Made by a program: the position numbers and the translations under genes. A DNA stretch of 43,422 nucleotides from Bacteroidota bacterium. Lineage in GTDB: Bacteria; Bacteroidota; Rhodothermia; Rhodothermales; UBA10348. Below, piece by piece: positions 14,730 through 23,687 of this stretch. Position 1 is the stretch's first letter, and every line of letters begins with the position of its first letter. The notes under the pieces are model-generated. The model saw nothing but the letters and a program-made list of their open reading frames with translations. It was not told the origin of the DNA and ran no database searches. The stretch lies in contig JAJCYQ010000086.1 of NCBI GenBank assembly GCA_029262835.1, forward strand, positions 1 through 43,422, written 5' to 3'.

Positions 14730-16733
14730 TCAATCCGTCTTCAGAAAACGGGCATTGATGGATACGATGACGGTGCTTGCGGACATGAATACGGCACCGA
14801 CGGCAGGACCAAGAAGGATCCCGAAGTTGAACAGCACGCCTGCTGCCAACGGAATGGCGAGAATATTGTAACCGGCAGCCCACCACAGATTCTGGATCAT
14901 CTTGCTGTAGGTCGCACGTGAGAGCGTAACAACGGTTGTTACGTCCACTGGATTGCTCCTGACGAGGATCACATCGGCTGTTTCGATGGCAACGTCAGTT
15001 CCAGCCCCAACGGCAATACCAACGTCCGCCTGAGCGAGAGCAGGAGCGTCATTGACTCCGTCGCCAGTCATCGCTACCGAAAGGCCCCTGGCCTGTACTT
15101 CTTTGACCTTTTCCGCCTTTTGCTGGGGAAGCACTTCGGCGAATACTTCATCCAGCCCGATCTCCTTGGCTACCCAAGCTGCTACTTTCTTGTTGTCGCC
15201 GGTGAGCATCATGGTCCGGATGCCCATTTCTTTGAGTCGGGCAACGGCTTCCTTCGACTCGGGTCGGATGACATCGGCCAGTGCGATTGCCCCCGACAAT
15301 GTGCCGTCAATGAGGACGAATACGACGGTCTTCCCCTGCTCTGACAGGTCTTCGAAACGAGGATCTTCAATATCAAGACCCAAGTCGCGGACGTAGCCGG
15401 GGCTGACAACCTTTATGTTCCGTCCCTCGACCACTCCCTCGGCACCCTTGCCGGGTATGGCGGCGAAATCCTTGACATCGGCCGGTTGTTCGGTAGCCGC
15501 TGCGATCGCCTGGGCAATCGGGTGCTCAGACCGAGCCTCGACCGACGCCGCCAACCGGATCAATTCAGTCTTGGATACCGTCTCGTCAAATACCAATGTA
15601 TCCGTGATGCCGAAGCGCCCCTCGGTCAGGGTGCCGGTCTTGTCGAAGATGACTGCCTGGAGATTACGCGCTGCCTCAAATGCCGTTCGATTTCGAATGA
15701 GCAGACCATTTCCCGCAGCTCGCGAGGTGCTAACGGCGACGACCAGCGGGACGGCAAGTCCGAGCGCGTGTGGACAAGCGATTACCATGACAGTCACCAT
15801 CCGCTCCATGGCGAATGCAAAGTCAGCCCCCATGACGGCTGTCCATACAAAAAGGGTGACTGCTCCGCCACCGAGGGCCACTATCGTGAGCCAGAGGGCA
15901 GCCCTGTTGGCGAGGTCCTGTGTGTTCGACTTCGATTCCTGTGCCTGCCGAACAAGGTCAATGACTTGCGAAAGGAAACTGTCGCTGCCTGTCTTTTGCA
16001 CCTCAACAGTGATTGAGCCTTCACCGTTGATGGATCCACCAATGACTTCATCGCCGGTTTTCTTGGACACCGGGACCGACTCACCCGTCAGCATCGATTC
16101 GTTTACTGAAGTCTGTCCCTCGACGACGACGCCGTCCGCCGGAAGCTTCTCACCAGGCTTCACGACAATGCGGTCGCCGTGTTGAAGGTCCTCAACCGCC
16201 ACGTCCACAACACGTCCATCGGCTTCTACGCGGTGCGCCTCGCTTGGCATCATGCGGGCAAGTTCTTCGAGCGCCCTGGAGGCTCCCATGACACTGCGCA
16301 TCTCGATCCAGTGGCCGACCAGCATTACATCGATGAGAGTAGCAAGCTCCCAGAAAAAGATGGCTCCCTCGAGACCCACAACGACCGCGCTGGAGTACAC
16401 GTAGGCAGTCGTGATAGCGACGGAAATCAGCGTCATCATGCCGGGCCGTCCACTGCGGATTTCCTTATAGAATCCCTTCAGGAAAGGCCAGCCGCCAAAG
16501 AAAAATATTGCCGACGAAAGACCCCACAGAACATAGGAACTCCCAGGAAAGGCCAATTCCGCCCCCAACCCCAGGAACTGCTGGATCATGGGCGAGAGCA
16601 CCAGGATCGGTACCGTCAGGACCAGCGAGATCCAGAACCGCTTCTTGAAATCCTCGACCATCATGGCGTGGTGGTCGTGGTGCCCCTCGTGCTTGCCTTG
16701 GGACGAGTGTCGTTCAGAGTGGTCGTGCTGCAT
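14730..16733 (-). CDS. Copper/silver-translocating P-type ATPase, CopB type (CPH motif)
   Basis: A 667-residue P1B ATPase. The N-terminus lacks a CxxC metal domain and instead is His-rich (residues 2-24, ending HHDHHAMM). The ion channel motif is ACPHAL (Cys320-Pro-His), typical of the CopB/IB-3 subgroup, which exports copper or silver from the cytoplasm. Other motifs: TGES (216-219), phosphorylated Asp364 in DKTGTLTEG, SEHPIA, MLTGDNKK and GDGVNDAPAL. It is in a row with the lipoprotein, SHOCT and Spy-like genes upstream and a methyltransferase downstream, and is probably transcribed from operator copy E. Confidence 0.95.
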   Translation of the reverse strand: MQHDHSERHSSQGKHEGHHDHHAMMVEDFKKRFWISLVLTVPILVLSPMIQQFLGLGAELAFPGSSYVLWGLSSAIFFFGGWPFLKGFYKEIRSGRPGMMTLISVAITTAYVYSSAVVVGLEGAIFFWELATLIDVMLVGHWIEMRSVMGASRALEELARMMPSEAHRVEADGRVVDVAVEDLQHGDRIVVKPGEKLPADGVVVEGQTSVNESMLTGESVPVSKKTGDEVIGGSINGEGSITVEVQKTGSDSFLSQVIDLVRQAQESKSNTQDLANRAALWLTIVALGGGAVTLFVWTAVMGADFAFAMERMVTVMVIACPHALGLAVPLVVAVSTSRAAGNGLLIRNRTAFEAARNLQAVIFDKTGTLTEGRFGITDTLVFDETVSKTELIRLAASVEARSEHPIAQAIAAATEQPADVKDFAAIPGKGAEGVVEGRNIKVVSPGYVRDLGLDIEDPRFEDLSEQGKTVVFVLIDGTLSGAIALADVIRPESKEAVARLKEMGIRTMMLTGDNKKVAAWVAKEIGLDEVFAEVLPQQKAEKVKEVQARGLSVAMTGDGVNDAPALAQADVGIAVGAGTDVAIETADVILVRSNPVDVTTVVTLSRATYSKMIQNLWWAAGYNILAIPLAAGVLFNFGILLGPAVGAVFMSASTVIVSINARFLKTD

Positions 16734-16793
16734 ATGTCGTCAATTCAAGGGATTAGAGTTCTCTTAGCCCCGTGGTACTTATCGGGCCCATCG

Positions 16794-17243
16794 TTAAAGG
16801 GACTCGCGACCCATATGGAAGCTTGCAGACCAGGTCTCGCTGGCCATAGGCATGGTGACGTGGGCCGTAGTAAACTCGTGAGTTCCGGAAGGCAGAGTGC
16901 CCATCAAATGGTCTCCCATCATAGTGAGCGGAACGACGTGTTCTTCCCCGTCCACGGACTCGATTGTTGCCGTAGCATCGCCGATGCCTTCCATGGAGTG
17001 CGGTCGTTGGTCCCCATCGAACGGGTAAATGAAAAAACGACCATTGTCAAGGACCATTTCCATGTGCCCACTACCGGCGCTTTGCACCATGCCACCGTGC
17101 ATGGCCGTTTGGCCTTCATGCATTTCTTGTGCTTCAGAGTGAACGTCGGCGGAATCGGAGGCGCATGCCGAGAGGCCAGCCGCAAGGACAATACTGAAGC
17201 TCAGCACGAGCATGTGCCGAGTGAGTGTTCGTAAGTATGGCAT
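16794..17243 (-). CDS. Secreted metal-binding lipoprotein
   Basis: A 149-residue protein with a lipoprotein signal peptide (LAAGLSAC lipobox, about residues 20-27). The mature part is rich in His and Met (MHEGQTAMHGGMVQ, GHMEMVLD) and has a compact beta domain (GRFFIYPFDG, EEHVVPLTMMGDHLMGTLPSGTHEF). The pattern HGG.V...G..HMEMV recalls small periplasmic domains near CusB proteins that handle copper. Likely role: binding Cu(I)/Ag(I) in the periplasm. It lies 8 bp after the SHOCT gene and 60 bp before the P-type ATPase gene. Confidence 0.65.
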   Translation of the reverse strand: MPYLRTLTRHMLVLSFSIVLAAGLSACASDSADVHSEAQEMHEGQTAMHGGMVQSAGSGHMEMVLDNGRFFIYPFDGDQRPHSMEGIGDATATIESVDGEEHVVPLTMMGDHLMGTLPSGTHEFTTAHVTMPMASETWSASFHMGRESL

Positions 17244-17251
17244 AGAATTTT

Positions 17252-17503
17252 TCAGTTTTGGGAGTCAGGAAAAGAATGGATGAGGCGGTCTTTACGCTCC
17301 TCGTATTCTTCGGTGGTGATATCGCCAGCTGCGTACCGGCGCTTGAGGCTATCCAGTGGTGTATCCGCCCGTGTTTCCGGCTGTTGGGTTCGGCCTCTCA
17401 GCCCGCGCGAGAGCGCTAGCACTACGATCAAAATGAAGGTGAGCCAGAAAACCCACCATCCCCAGTACATTCCCCACATGTCATGGTGTCCGTCAAACAT
17501 CAT
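17252..17503 (-). CDS. SHOCT-domain small membrane protein
   Basis: An 83-residue protein: a Trp/His/Met-rich start (HHDMWGMYWGWW), one membrane helix (FWLTFILIVVLALS), and a C-terminal SHOCT motif (PLDSLKRRYAAGDITTEEYEERKDRL). SHOCT motifs are short helical pairs for protein contact. Genes of this form are common in copper and silver clusters of many phyla. It sits 18 bp after the Spy-like gene, in the same run. Confidence 0.8.
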   Translation of the reverse strand: MMFDGHHDMWGMYWGWWVFWLTFILIVVLALSRGLRGRTQQPETRADTPLDSLKRRYAAGDITTEEYEERKDRLIHSFPDSQN

Positions 17504-17521
17504 TCAACTCGAGTGTTGGGT

Positions 17522-18178
17522 TCACTTGTTCATCATCCCCTGCTTCATCATCCCCATCTTTTCACCGGACATCATGCCACCGTGCATGGCCTGCATCATC
17601 TCCATCATGGTCATGTTCGTCATCATATGATGGTGCATTTGCATGGGCTTCATGCCGGACAGCTTCGCCCGTTGCTCGGCCGAAAGCATCCCTTTCATCT
17701 CCGCGGCCGTCTCGAAGGCCAAGGCCTGCATCCGTGCACCATGGGAGGCGGTTTCTTCGAGCATTGAACGGACGCGATCTGGCGGCGAATCTTCTGAAGC
17801 CAGAAGCTCATCCAGCTGCTCCTTCGCCTTCTTCATCTGCTGTTGGTGCGTGTCGTTGCGCTCTTTGAATTGCTGTGTGCTTTGATTCATGCGCATCACT
17901 TGGTCGTCGGAGAGGCCCAGCGATTCCTGCATGGTCGGTAGCATGTGCACGAGCATTGCCGAACGGCGCAATGGGTCATCCATCATAGTCATGTGCTCTT
18001 GCATCATGTTCATCATAGCTGGCCCGCTAGCAGGGGCCTCCTGCTGTTCATCGGCCTTCTTGTGTTCGTGCTGCGCAAAGGTTGGTGCCACCATACCCAG
18101 CATCAATATCGACAAGAGTAGAATTTTGGGTGCTGCTGTCAAGGATTTCATATACACTGCTTTTATCGAATGTGTCAA
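17522..18178 (-). CDS. Spy/CpxP-like periplasmic Met-rich protein
   Basis: A 218-residue secreted protein, with a signal peptide ending PTFAQ (start at 18178 or, giving a neater signal, at the ATG at 18151). A helical body contains two LTxxQ-like motifs (LGLSDDQVMRM and MLSAEQRAKL), as in Spy/CpxP-like proteins, which bind misfolded protein or metal in the periplasm. The flanks are very Met/His-rich (MMNMMQEHMTMMDD; MKPMQMHHHMMTNMTMMEMM), which suits Cu(I)/Ag(I). It is the first gene after operator copy E, divergent from the response regulator, like a combined sensor and buffer of the system. Confidence 0.75.
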   Translation of the reverse strand: MTHSIKAVYMKSLTAAPKILLLSILMLGMVAPTFAQHEHKKADEQQEAPASGPAMMNMMQEHMTMMDDPLRRSAMLVHMLPTMQESLGLSDDQVMRMNQSTQQFKERNDTHQQQMKKAKEQLDELLASEDSPPDRVRSMLEETASHGARMQALAFETAAEMKGMLSAEQRAKLSGMKPMQMHHHMMTNMTMMEMMQAMHGGMMSGEKMGMMKQGMMNK

Positions 18179-18206
18179 TAATCAATTGCAAGATGCGGCG
18201 ACAAAC

Positions 18207-18246
18207 CTGATTGCAGCCTTAACGCCGTCTTAAATCTATTTCAGGT
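18207..18246. promoter_or_regulatory. Predicted response-regulator operator, copy E (divergent)
   Basis: The half-sites at 11-bp steps on the plus strand are CTGATTG (18207), CTTAACG (18218), CTTAAAT (18229) and TTCAGGT (18240). It lies between the reverse Spy-like gene (28 or 55 bp away) and the forward response regulator (69 bp to its ATG). Being next to the regulator's own gene suggests autoregulation plus activation of the reverse operon. Confidence 0.75.
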
Positions 18247-18315
18247 AAGAAACATTGCGCTGTACTGGTGTAAGTGAATGAGAAAGTGCTTCTGAAAACC
18301 CATCGCTCCAGATCC

Positions 18316-19008
18316 ATGTGGCTACTACTTGTTGAAGATGAAACGCGCCTGGCCACCTCTCTCAAGATGGGTCTTGAAGAAGAGGGCTACGTTGTCGATA
18401 TCGCGAGTGACGGGATGGAGGGTGAAGCCATGGCGATGGGTAGTGCGTACGATGCCCTGATCGTGGATTGGAGACTACCGCAGCAGGATGGAAAAACCGT
18501 CGTCGAACACGTGCGCGCCGCAGGACAAAACGTCCCCATCCTCATGCTGACTGCATTGGACGATGTCGAGCACCGTGTGGCTGGTCTGGACGCGGGTGCT
18601 GACGACTATCTTCCCAAACCGTTCAAGTTTGAGGAGTTGTTGGCCCGCCTTCGCGCCCTGCTCCGAAGACCACCCCTGAACACACAGCAAGACGTCATTC
18701 AAGTAGGTGGCCTGGAACTGCACACGAAGCAAAGACTGGCAACACTTCAAGGCGATAAGCTTGAGTTGAGGACAAAGGAATACGCCTTGCTTGAGGACTT
18801 CGCACGGCATCCGAATGAAATCATATCGCGAACGGTCATGGCCGAGCGCGTGTGGGGGGATGCGTTCTACGTGACCGACAATGTGATAGACGTCACGATT
18901 TCAGGACTTCGCCACAAGCTGGCAGAAGCAATGGAGTCCCATCCCGACGGTGAGCCTCTTCGAATCGAAACGGTACGGGGAGTCGGGTATCGCCTGGTAA
19001 CCGAATAA
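18316..19008 (+). CDS. OmpR-family response regulator (CusR/CopR-like)
   Basis: About 230 residues from the ATG at 18316, which gives the family start MWLLLVEDET; a GTG at 18274 in the same frame would add 14 unlikely residues. Receiver domain: acidic pair in VEDE, phospho-acceptor Asp51 (ALIVDWRLP), Thr79, Lys101 (DYLPKPFKF). DNA-binding winged helix from about residue 130 (ELRTKEYALLEDFARHP, VWGDAFYVTDNVIDVTISGLRHKL, RIETVRGVGYRL). It forms an operon with the sensor kinase 30 bp downstream. Tandem binding to sites 11 bp apart is the known mode of this family and matches the six operator copies. Confidence 0.92.
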   Translation: MWLLLVEDETRLATSLKMGLEEEGYVVDIASDGMEGEAMAMGSAYDALIVDWRLPQQDGKTVVEHVRAAGQNVPILMLTALDDVEHRVAGLDAGADDYLPKPFKFEELLARLRALLRRPPLNTQQDVIQVGGLELHTKQRLATLQGDKLELRTKEYALLEDFARHPNEIISRTVMAERVWGDAFYVTDNVIDVTISGLRHKLAEAMESHPDGEPLRIETVRGVGYRLVTE

Positions 19009-19038
19009 CTACTGGGTCCATTGCCCGGAATACGTCCA

Positions 19039-20457
19039 ATGAAGCACTTCTTCCGCACGTTCTTTTTGCGCATCTCTACTCGACTGACAATGTGGTTCGG
19101 TCTGACGCTGCTTGTCCTGTTGAGCCTTTTTGCACTGTTCTCCTATCTGGCCTTTCATTCGAGTCTCCACCGGGACTTCGACCGACATTTGAGTCACGAG
19201 ACCCGTGAACTCGTGCCGTATATCAGGTTTATCGACAACGGGTCCGTGGCCTTTGCCGCGCTGGACGAACTCAGGTCCGTTGCTTATGGGACGGACGGGA
19301 TCTACGGTACGTATGTGCGCCTGATTTCACCTCAAGGGACCATACTGTACAGTAGCCCGAACTTTGAAAACCATATTCCACTTGCGGTCAGAATCCCCAG
19401 GACGAATTCGAACCATTCGATCAGCCGGGAGTGGGAAGGAAAACCCGCCCGATCCAGCTATACGCCCATGACTGCCGATTCAGGGGACATCAGAGGCTGG
19501 CTTGAAGTCAGTGGATTCGAGTGGTCCCTGCACCAAGAACTCTACCGGTTGCGTGTAGCGCTGCTCCTGGGAATCACTTTGAGTATGATTTTGGCAATGG
19601 GTGGCGGGTATTGGCTGGCCCGACGTGCGTTGCGTCCAGTGGCAGCCTTGACCGAGGCAGCGGACGAAATCCGCGCCACGAAGCTCACGGCCCGGCTACC
19701 TACCAGTTTCGGCGTACGTGATGAACTGACCGACCTGGCAGAGAGCTTCAATAAAATGCTATCCAGAATTGAAGCTTCCTTCGACCGCGAACGGAGATTT
19801 ACCGACAATGCAGCTCACGAATTGCTGACTCCACTCACGACAATGCGCAACGGGATTGAGGTTGCACTCCGACGCGAGCGCACTCGAGAAGCATATCAAC
19901 AAGCGCTTGAATCCATGATGCTGGATGTGGAAGAGTTGACAGAGACCGTCCAAGGCCTCTTGCAACTCGCACGTGTCGACCGTCTAAAAGAGCTCCCTCG
20001 AAGACGTGTCGACTTGAGCCGAATAGTGCACCAGCACACGAATCGATTCCAAGACCGGGCCGTTGGAAAAGGGATCAAATTGCAACAAAAAATTCTCCCA
20101 CATGTCCACGTCTTGGCCGATGAAGGTCGCATCGGGGAGGTCATAGACAATCTCGTGGACAATGCCATCAAGTACTCCCCGGACGGAGCCACTGTGACTG
20201 TGGAAGTAAGTCGACAAGACGACAACGGTCGTCTTATCGTGTCTGACACGGGGATGGGCTTCGATCCTGAAGCCAAGGAACGCCTTTTCGACCGATTCTA
20301 CAGGGCAGACGCCAAAGAGGTACAGGCACAACACGGTAGTGGTCTCGGCTTGGCGATCGTCCAGGCCATTACCTTCGTCTACGGCGGCAAGATTTCTGCC
20401 GAAAGTGATGGTATAAATTGTGGAAGTCGTTTCGTGGTTAGTCTTCCGACCGCATGA
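19039..20457 (+). CDS. Sensor histidine kinase (CusS-like)
   Basis: About 472 residues from the ATG at 19039 (a TTG at 19021 is less likely). Two helices (about 15-40 and 170-195) enclose a periplasmic sensor region of about 130 residues with few His or Met, so the metal site is not obvious. Then come HAMP (RRALRPVAALTEAADEI), the H-box with phospho-His in DNAAHELLTPLTTMRN (about residue 260), N-box (VIDNLVDNAIKYSPDG), G1 (DTGMGF), F-box (LFDRFYRAD) and G2 (GSGLGLAIV). It phosphorylates the regulator encoded just upstream. It ends 15 bp from the convergent cusA stop. Confidence 0.9.
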   Translation: MKHFFRTFFLRISTRLTMWFGLTLLVLLSLFALFSYLAFHSSLHRDFDRHLSHETRELVPYIRFIDNGSVAFAALDELRSVAYGTDGIYGTYVRLISPQGTILYSSPNFENHIPLAVRIPRTNSNHSISREWEGKPARSSYTPMTADSGDIRGWLEVSGFEWSLHQELYRLRVALLLGITLSMILAMGGGYWLARRALRPVAALTEAADEIRATKLTARLPTSFGVRDELTDLAESFNKMLSRIEASFDRERRFTDNAAHELLTPLTTMRNGIEVALRRERTREAYQQALESMMLDVEELTETVQGLLQLARVDRLKELPRRRVDLSRIVHQHTNRFQDRAVGKGIKLQQKILPHVHVLADEGRIGEVIDNLVDNAIKYSPDGATVTVEVSRQDDNGRLIVSDTGMGFDPEAKERLFDRFYRADAKEVQAQHGSGLGLAIVQAITFVYGGKISAESDGINCGSRFVVSLPTA

Positions 20458-20472
20458 GAAACCATCACAGCG

Positions 20473-23400
20473 CTATTCTTCGCCCGTCCCAGTCTCGCTG
20501 CCGACAAAGGAATTACGTAATTGAAAGCCCTTCACAATCGTATACATGGCCGGAATGACCACAAGCGTGAGGATGGTCGCGCTCACGAGCCCTCCAACCA
20601 TGGGAGCTGCGATACGCTTCATGACCTCACTACCGGTGGCTGTTCCAAACATGACAGGTAGCAAGCCCAGGATTGTCGTAAACACGGTCATCAACAACGG
20701 TCGGACGCGCATGACCGATCCTTCCTCCAGGGCGCGGTTGAGCTGACTTTTTGACGTAAGCCGACCTTCGCTTCGATAGCGCGCAATAGCTTCATTCAAA
20801 TACACTTGAATGACCACGCCAGTCTCAGCGGCCAGTCCGGCAACCGCGATAAAGCCGACACCTACAGCGATTGACATGTTATATCCCAACAGCACGATGA
20901 GCCAAATGGCGCCCACGATCGCAAACGGGAGGGTAGCCATGAGAATCATCGTTTCAGTAACATTTCTGAAATGAAGGAAAAGCAGCAGGAAAATGATGGC
21001 CAGTGTAATCGGCACCAATAGTTGCAATCGCTTGTTGGCGCGTTCCATGTATTCGTACTGCCCGCTCCATTTGATGGAATAACCTGCTGGTAGTGAAATC
21101 CGCTCCGACACGACTTCGCGGGCACGCTGTACATATGTACCCACATCCACCCCTTGCTTGAGGTCCACAAACACCCAGGCGTTTGGTCGTGCGTTTTCAC
21201 TTTTGATCATGGGTGGGCCGTCTACCAGGTTCAACTCTGCCAATTGACCGAGAGGAACCTGTATTCCTGTGGAAACGGGCACAAGCACCTGACGTAGTGA
21301 CGGGATGTCCGAACGCAGGTCCCGGGGGTACCTCACGTTGACGTTGTACCGTTCCAGTCCCTCTACCGTCCTCGTAACGTTCATCCCGCCAATCGCGCTT
21401 ACGATAACGTCCTGAACGTCACCCGTTGTCAAGCCGTAGCGGGCGGCCTCGACGCGATCGATATCGATATCGAGGAAGCTGCCTCCCATGACACGCTCGG
21501 CGTAGACGGATAGCGTACCCTCCGTTCCTTTCAATACGCCTTCAATCTGTTCGCCAATCTGTTGGAGGACCTGGAGGTCTTCGCCGGCTATCTTTATTCC
21601 TACGGGTGTCTTGATTCCGGTCGCAAGCATGTCCGTCCGCGTTTTAATCGGCATTGTCCATGCATTCGTCAGTCCCGGGATCTGTATCGCAGCATCAAGA
21701 TCTGCAACAAGTTTTTCCCGCGTCATCCCTTCACGCCATTCATCTTCCGGCTTCAGAACAATGGTGGTCTCGATCATGGTCAGGGGGGCTGGGTCTGTTG
21801 CCGTTTCCGCCCGTCCGATCTTGCCAAACACCGACGCGACTTCAGGAAAGCTCTTGATGATGCGATCCGTCTGTTGCAAGATTTCCTTTGCCTTTTGAGG
21901 CGAAACACCTGGTAGGGTTGTCGGCATGTAGAGCATGTCCCCCTCGTTCAATGCCGGCATGAATTCCGAACCTATCTGAGGAAACGGAATCAGGGGATGA
22001 CCCAGCAACATGCGCTGTACGGGAAGGAGTGTCATGAAAAGCACCAGAATCCCTGCTGAAACAACGACCCACGGGTGGCGAAGCGTCCCACGTATAACCG
22101 GTCGATACATGCGAATGAAAAATCGCGCTACAGGGTTTTCAGCCTCAGACCGAATTCGCCCCCGGACAAAGATCATCATCAGCGCGGGTACAAGTGTAAC
22201 GGCCAGGATAGAGGCCGAGCCCATTGCGAACGTCTTTGTGAGCGCAAGGGGGCTGAACAATCGTCCTTCGACCTGTTCAAGTGTAAAGACAGGCAGAAAG
22301 CTGACGGTCACAATCAGCAGCGAGAAAAAGAGGCTTGGACCGACTTCTTTGGCCGCGTCGAGTACGGCTTGTGTTCGTTCCGCCGGCTCCAAGTCACGTT
22401 GAAGGTGATTCGTCATGCGTTCGATATGCTTGTGGGCGTTCTCGACCATGACAAGTGATGCGTCCACCATCACACCAATGGCGATTGCTATACCACCAAG
22501 CGACATGATATTGGCGTTTAGTCCGATGGCATTCATGATCAAAAGCGAAGCCAGAATCCCAACCGGTACGGTGATAATGGCCACGAATGCACTCCGGGCA
22601 TGCATCAGGAAGATCATCACGATAAACGCAACCACGAGCAGCTCTTCCCAAATCTTCGTCGTCAACGTATCGACAGCACGCTTGATGAGTGCGGACCGGT
22701 CATATTCGACCACGATTTCCACGCCCTCCGGAAGTCCCACTTCCAGCTCAGCCAAGCGCTTCTTTACCCGTTCTATGACCTTCATGGCATTGTCTCCATA
22801 CCGCAGGATGACAATACCACCAACGACCTCACCCTCACCGTTCTTCTCGGCGATTCCGCGCCTGATCTCAGGGCCCATCTGAACCGTGGCTACGTCATTG
22901 ATGGTTACGGATGTCCCTCCAACGGTTTTGATCGGGATGGCTCTAATGTCATCCATACCCTTCAAGTAGCCTTTCCCGCGGACAATGAACTCGCGCTCCC
23001 CCATCTCAAGCAATCTACCGCCCACATCCTGGTTGCTCCTCTTGAGCTGCATCTTGAGGTGTGACAGGGAAATCCCGTACGCCGAGAGCTTTTGTGGGTC
23101 AACCACCACCTGGTACTGCTTCTGGAAGCCACCGATGGTAGCAATTTCGCTAACCCCTTCAATGGCCTGAAGCTCGTACTTGAGGAAAAAATCTTGAATG
23201 GAGCGTAATTGAGACAGGTCGTAGGTACCGGTCGTGTCCCGAAGGCTGTATTGATACACCCAGCCAACTCCAGTAGCATCCGGGCCGATGGCCGGTTTTG
23301 CCTGCTCGGGCAAGTCCCCCGTGACCTGGTTCAGATACTCCAGAACCCGACTCCGAGCCCAATACATATCTGTTCCATCCTCGAAAATGACGTAGACGAA

Positions 23401-23673
23401 ACTCGTGCCGAACATCGAGTATCCTCGAACGGTCTTTGCGTACGGGACACTCAGCATTGCCGTGGCCAACGGATAGGTAATCTGCTCCTCGACAATCTGC
23501 GGCCCCTGCCCGGCGTATTCCGTCTTTACGATTACCTGTACGTCCGAGAGGTCCGGAATGGCATCGACGGGCATGTTCATCAGCGTCCAACCGCCAACGA
23601 CAGACATCAGGACCGTCACGAGGATCACCAACAGGCGATTGTGTGCGCTCCACTCAATTATTGATCTCAACAT
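20473..23673 (-). CDS. cusA: Heavy-metal RND efflux pump, CusA type
   Basis: A 1066-residue inner-membrane HME-RND transporter, full length (12 helices, two large periplasmic loops). The start WSAHNRLLVILVTVLMSVVGGW and DAIPDLSDVQVIV are typical. The three methionines that bind Cu(I)/Ag(I) in E. coli CusA have clear counterparts: LYMPTTLPG, PLTMIETTI and TDMLATGIKTPVGIKI. The proton-path Asp lies in helix 4 (IAIGVMVDASLVMVENAHKHIE). It drives metal from the periplasm out through CusB and the outer-membrane channel. It follows cusB by 14 bp and ends facing the sensor kinase gene. Confidence 0.97.
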   Translation of the reverse strand: MLRSIIEWSAHNRLLVILVTVLMSVVGGWTLMNMPVDAIPDLSDVQVIVKTEYAGQGPQIVEEQITYPLATAMLSVPYAKTVRGYSMFGTSFVYVIFEDGTDMYWARSRVLEYLNQVTGDLPEQAKPAIGPDATGVGWVYQYSLRDTTGTYDLSQLRSIQDFFLKYELQAIEGVSEIATIGGFQKQYQVVVDPQKLSAYGISLSHLKMQLKRSNQDVGGRLLEMGEREFIVRGKGYLKGMDDIRAIPIKTVGGTSVTINDVATVQMGPEIRRGIAEKNGEGEVVGGIVILRYGDNAMKVIERVKKRLAELEVGLPEGVEIVVEYDRSALIKRAVDTLTTKIWEELLVVAFIVMIFLMHARSAFVAIITVPVGILASLLIMNAIGLNANIMSLGGIAIAIGVMVDASLVMVENAHKHIERMTNHLQRDLEPAERTQAVLDAAKEVGPSLFFSLLIVTVSFLPVFTLEQVEGRLFSPLALTKTFAMGSASILAVTLVPALMMIFVRGRIRSEAENPVARFFIRMYRPVIRGTLRHPWVVVSAGILVLFMTLLPVQRMLLGHPLIPFPQIGSEFMPALNEGDMLYMPTTLPGVSPQKAKEILQQTDRIIKSFPEVASVFGKIGRAETATDPAPLTMIETTIVLKPEDEWREGMTREKLVADLDAAIQIPGLTNAWTMPIKTRTDMLATGIKTPVGIKIAGEDLQVLQQIGEQIEGVLKGTEGTLSVYAERVMGGSFLDIDIDRVEAARYGLTTGDVQDVIVSAIGGMNVTRTVEGLERYNVNVRYPRDLRSDIPSLRQVLVPVSTGIQVPLGQLAELNLVDGPPMIKSENARPNAWVFVDLKQGVDVGTYVQRAREVVSERISLPAGYSIKWSGQYEYMERANKRLQLLVPITLAIIFLLLFLHFRNVTETMILMATLPFAIVGAIWLIVLLGYNMSIAVGVGFIAVAGLAAETGVVIQVYLNEAIARYRSEGRLTSKSQLNRALEEGSVMRVRPLLMTVFTTILGLLPVMFGTATGSEVMKRIAAPMVGGLVSATILTLVVIPAMYTIVKGFQLRNSFVGSETGTGEE

Positions 23674-23687
23674 CGTAATTGCCGTTG

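Noticed and set aside
16741-16775. TTCAAGG and CTCTTAGC upstream of the P-type ATPase as an operator
   Set aside because: Half-sites are degenerate and do not continue at 11-bp steps; the gene is probably read from copy E.
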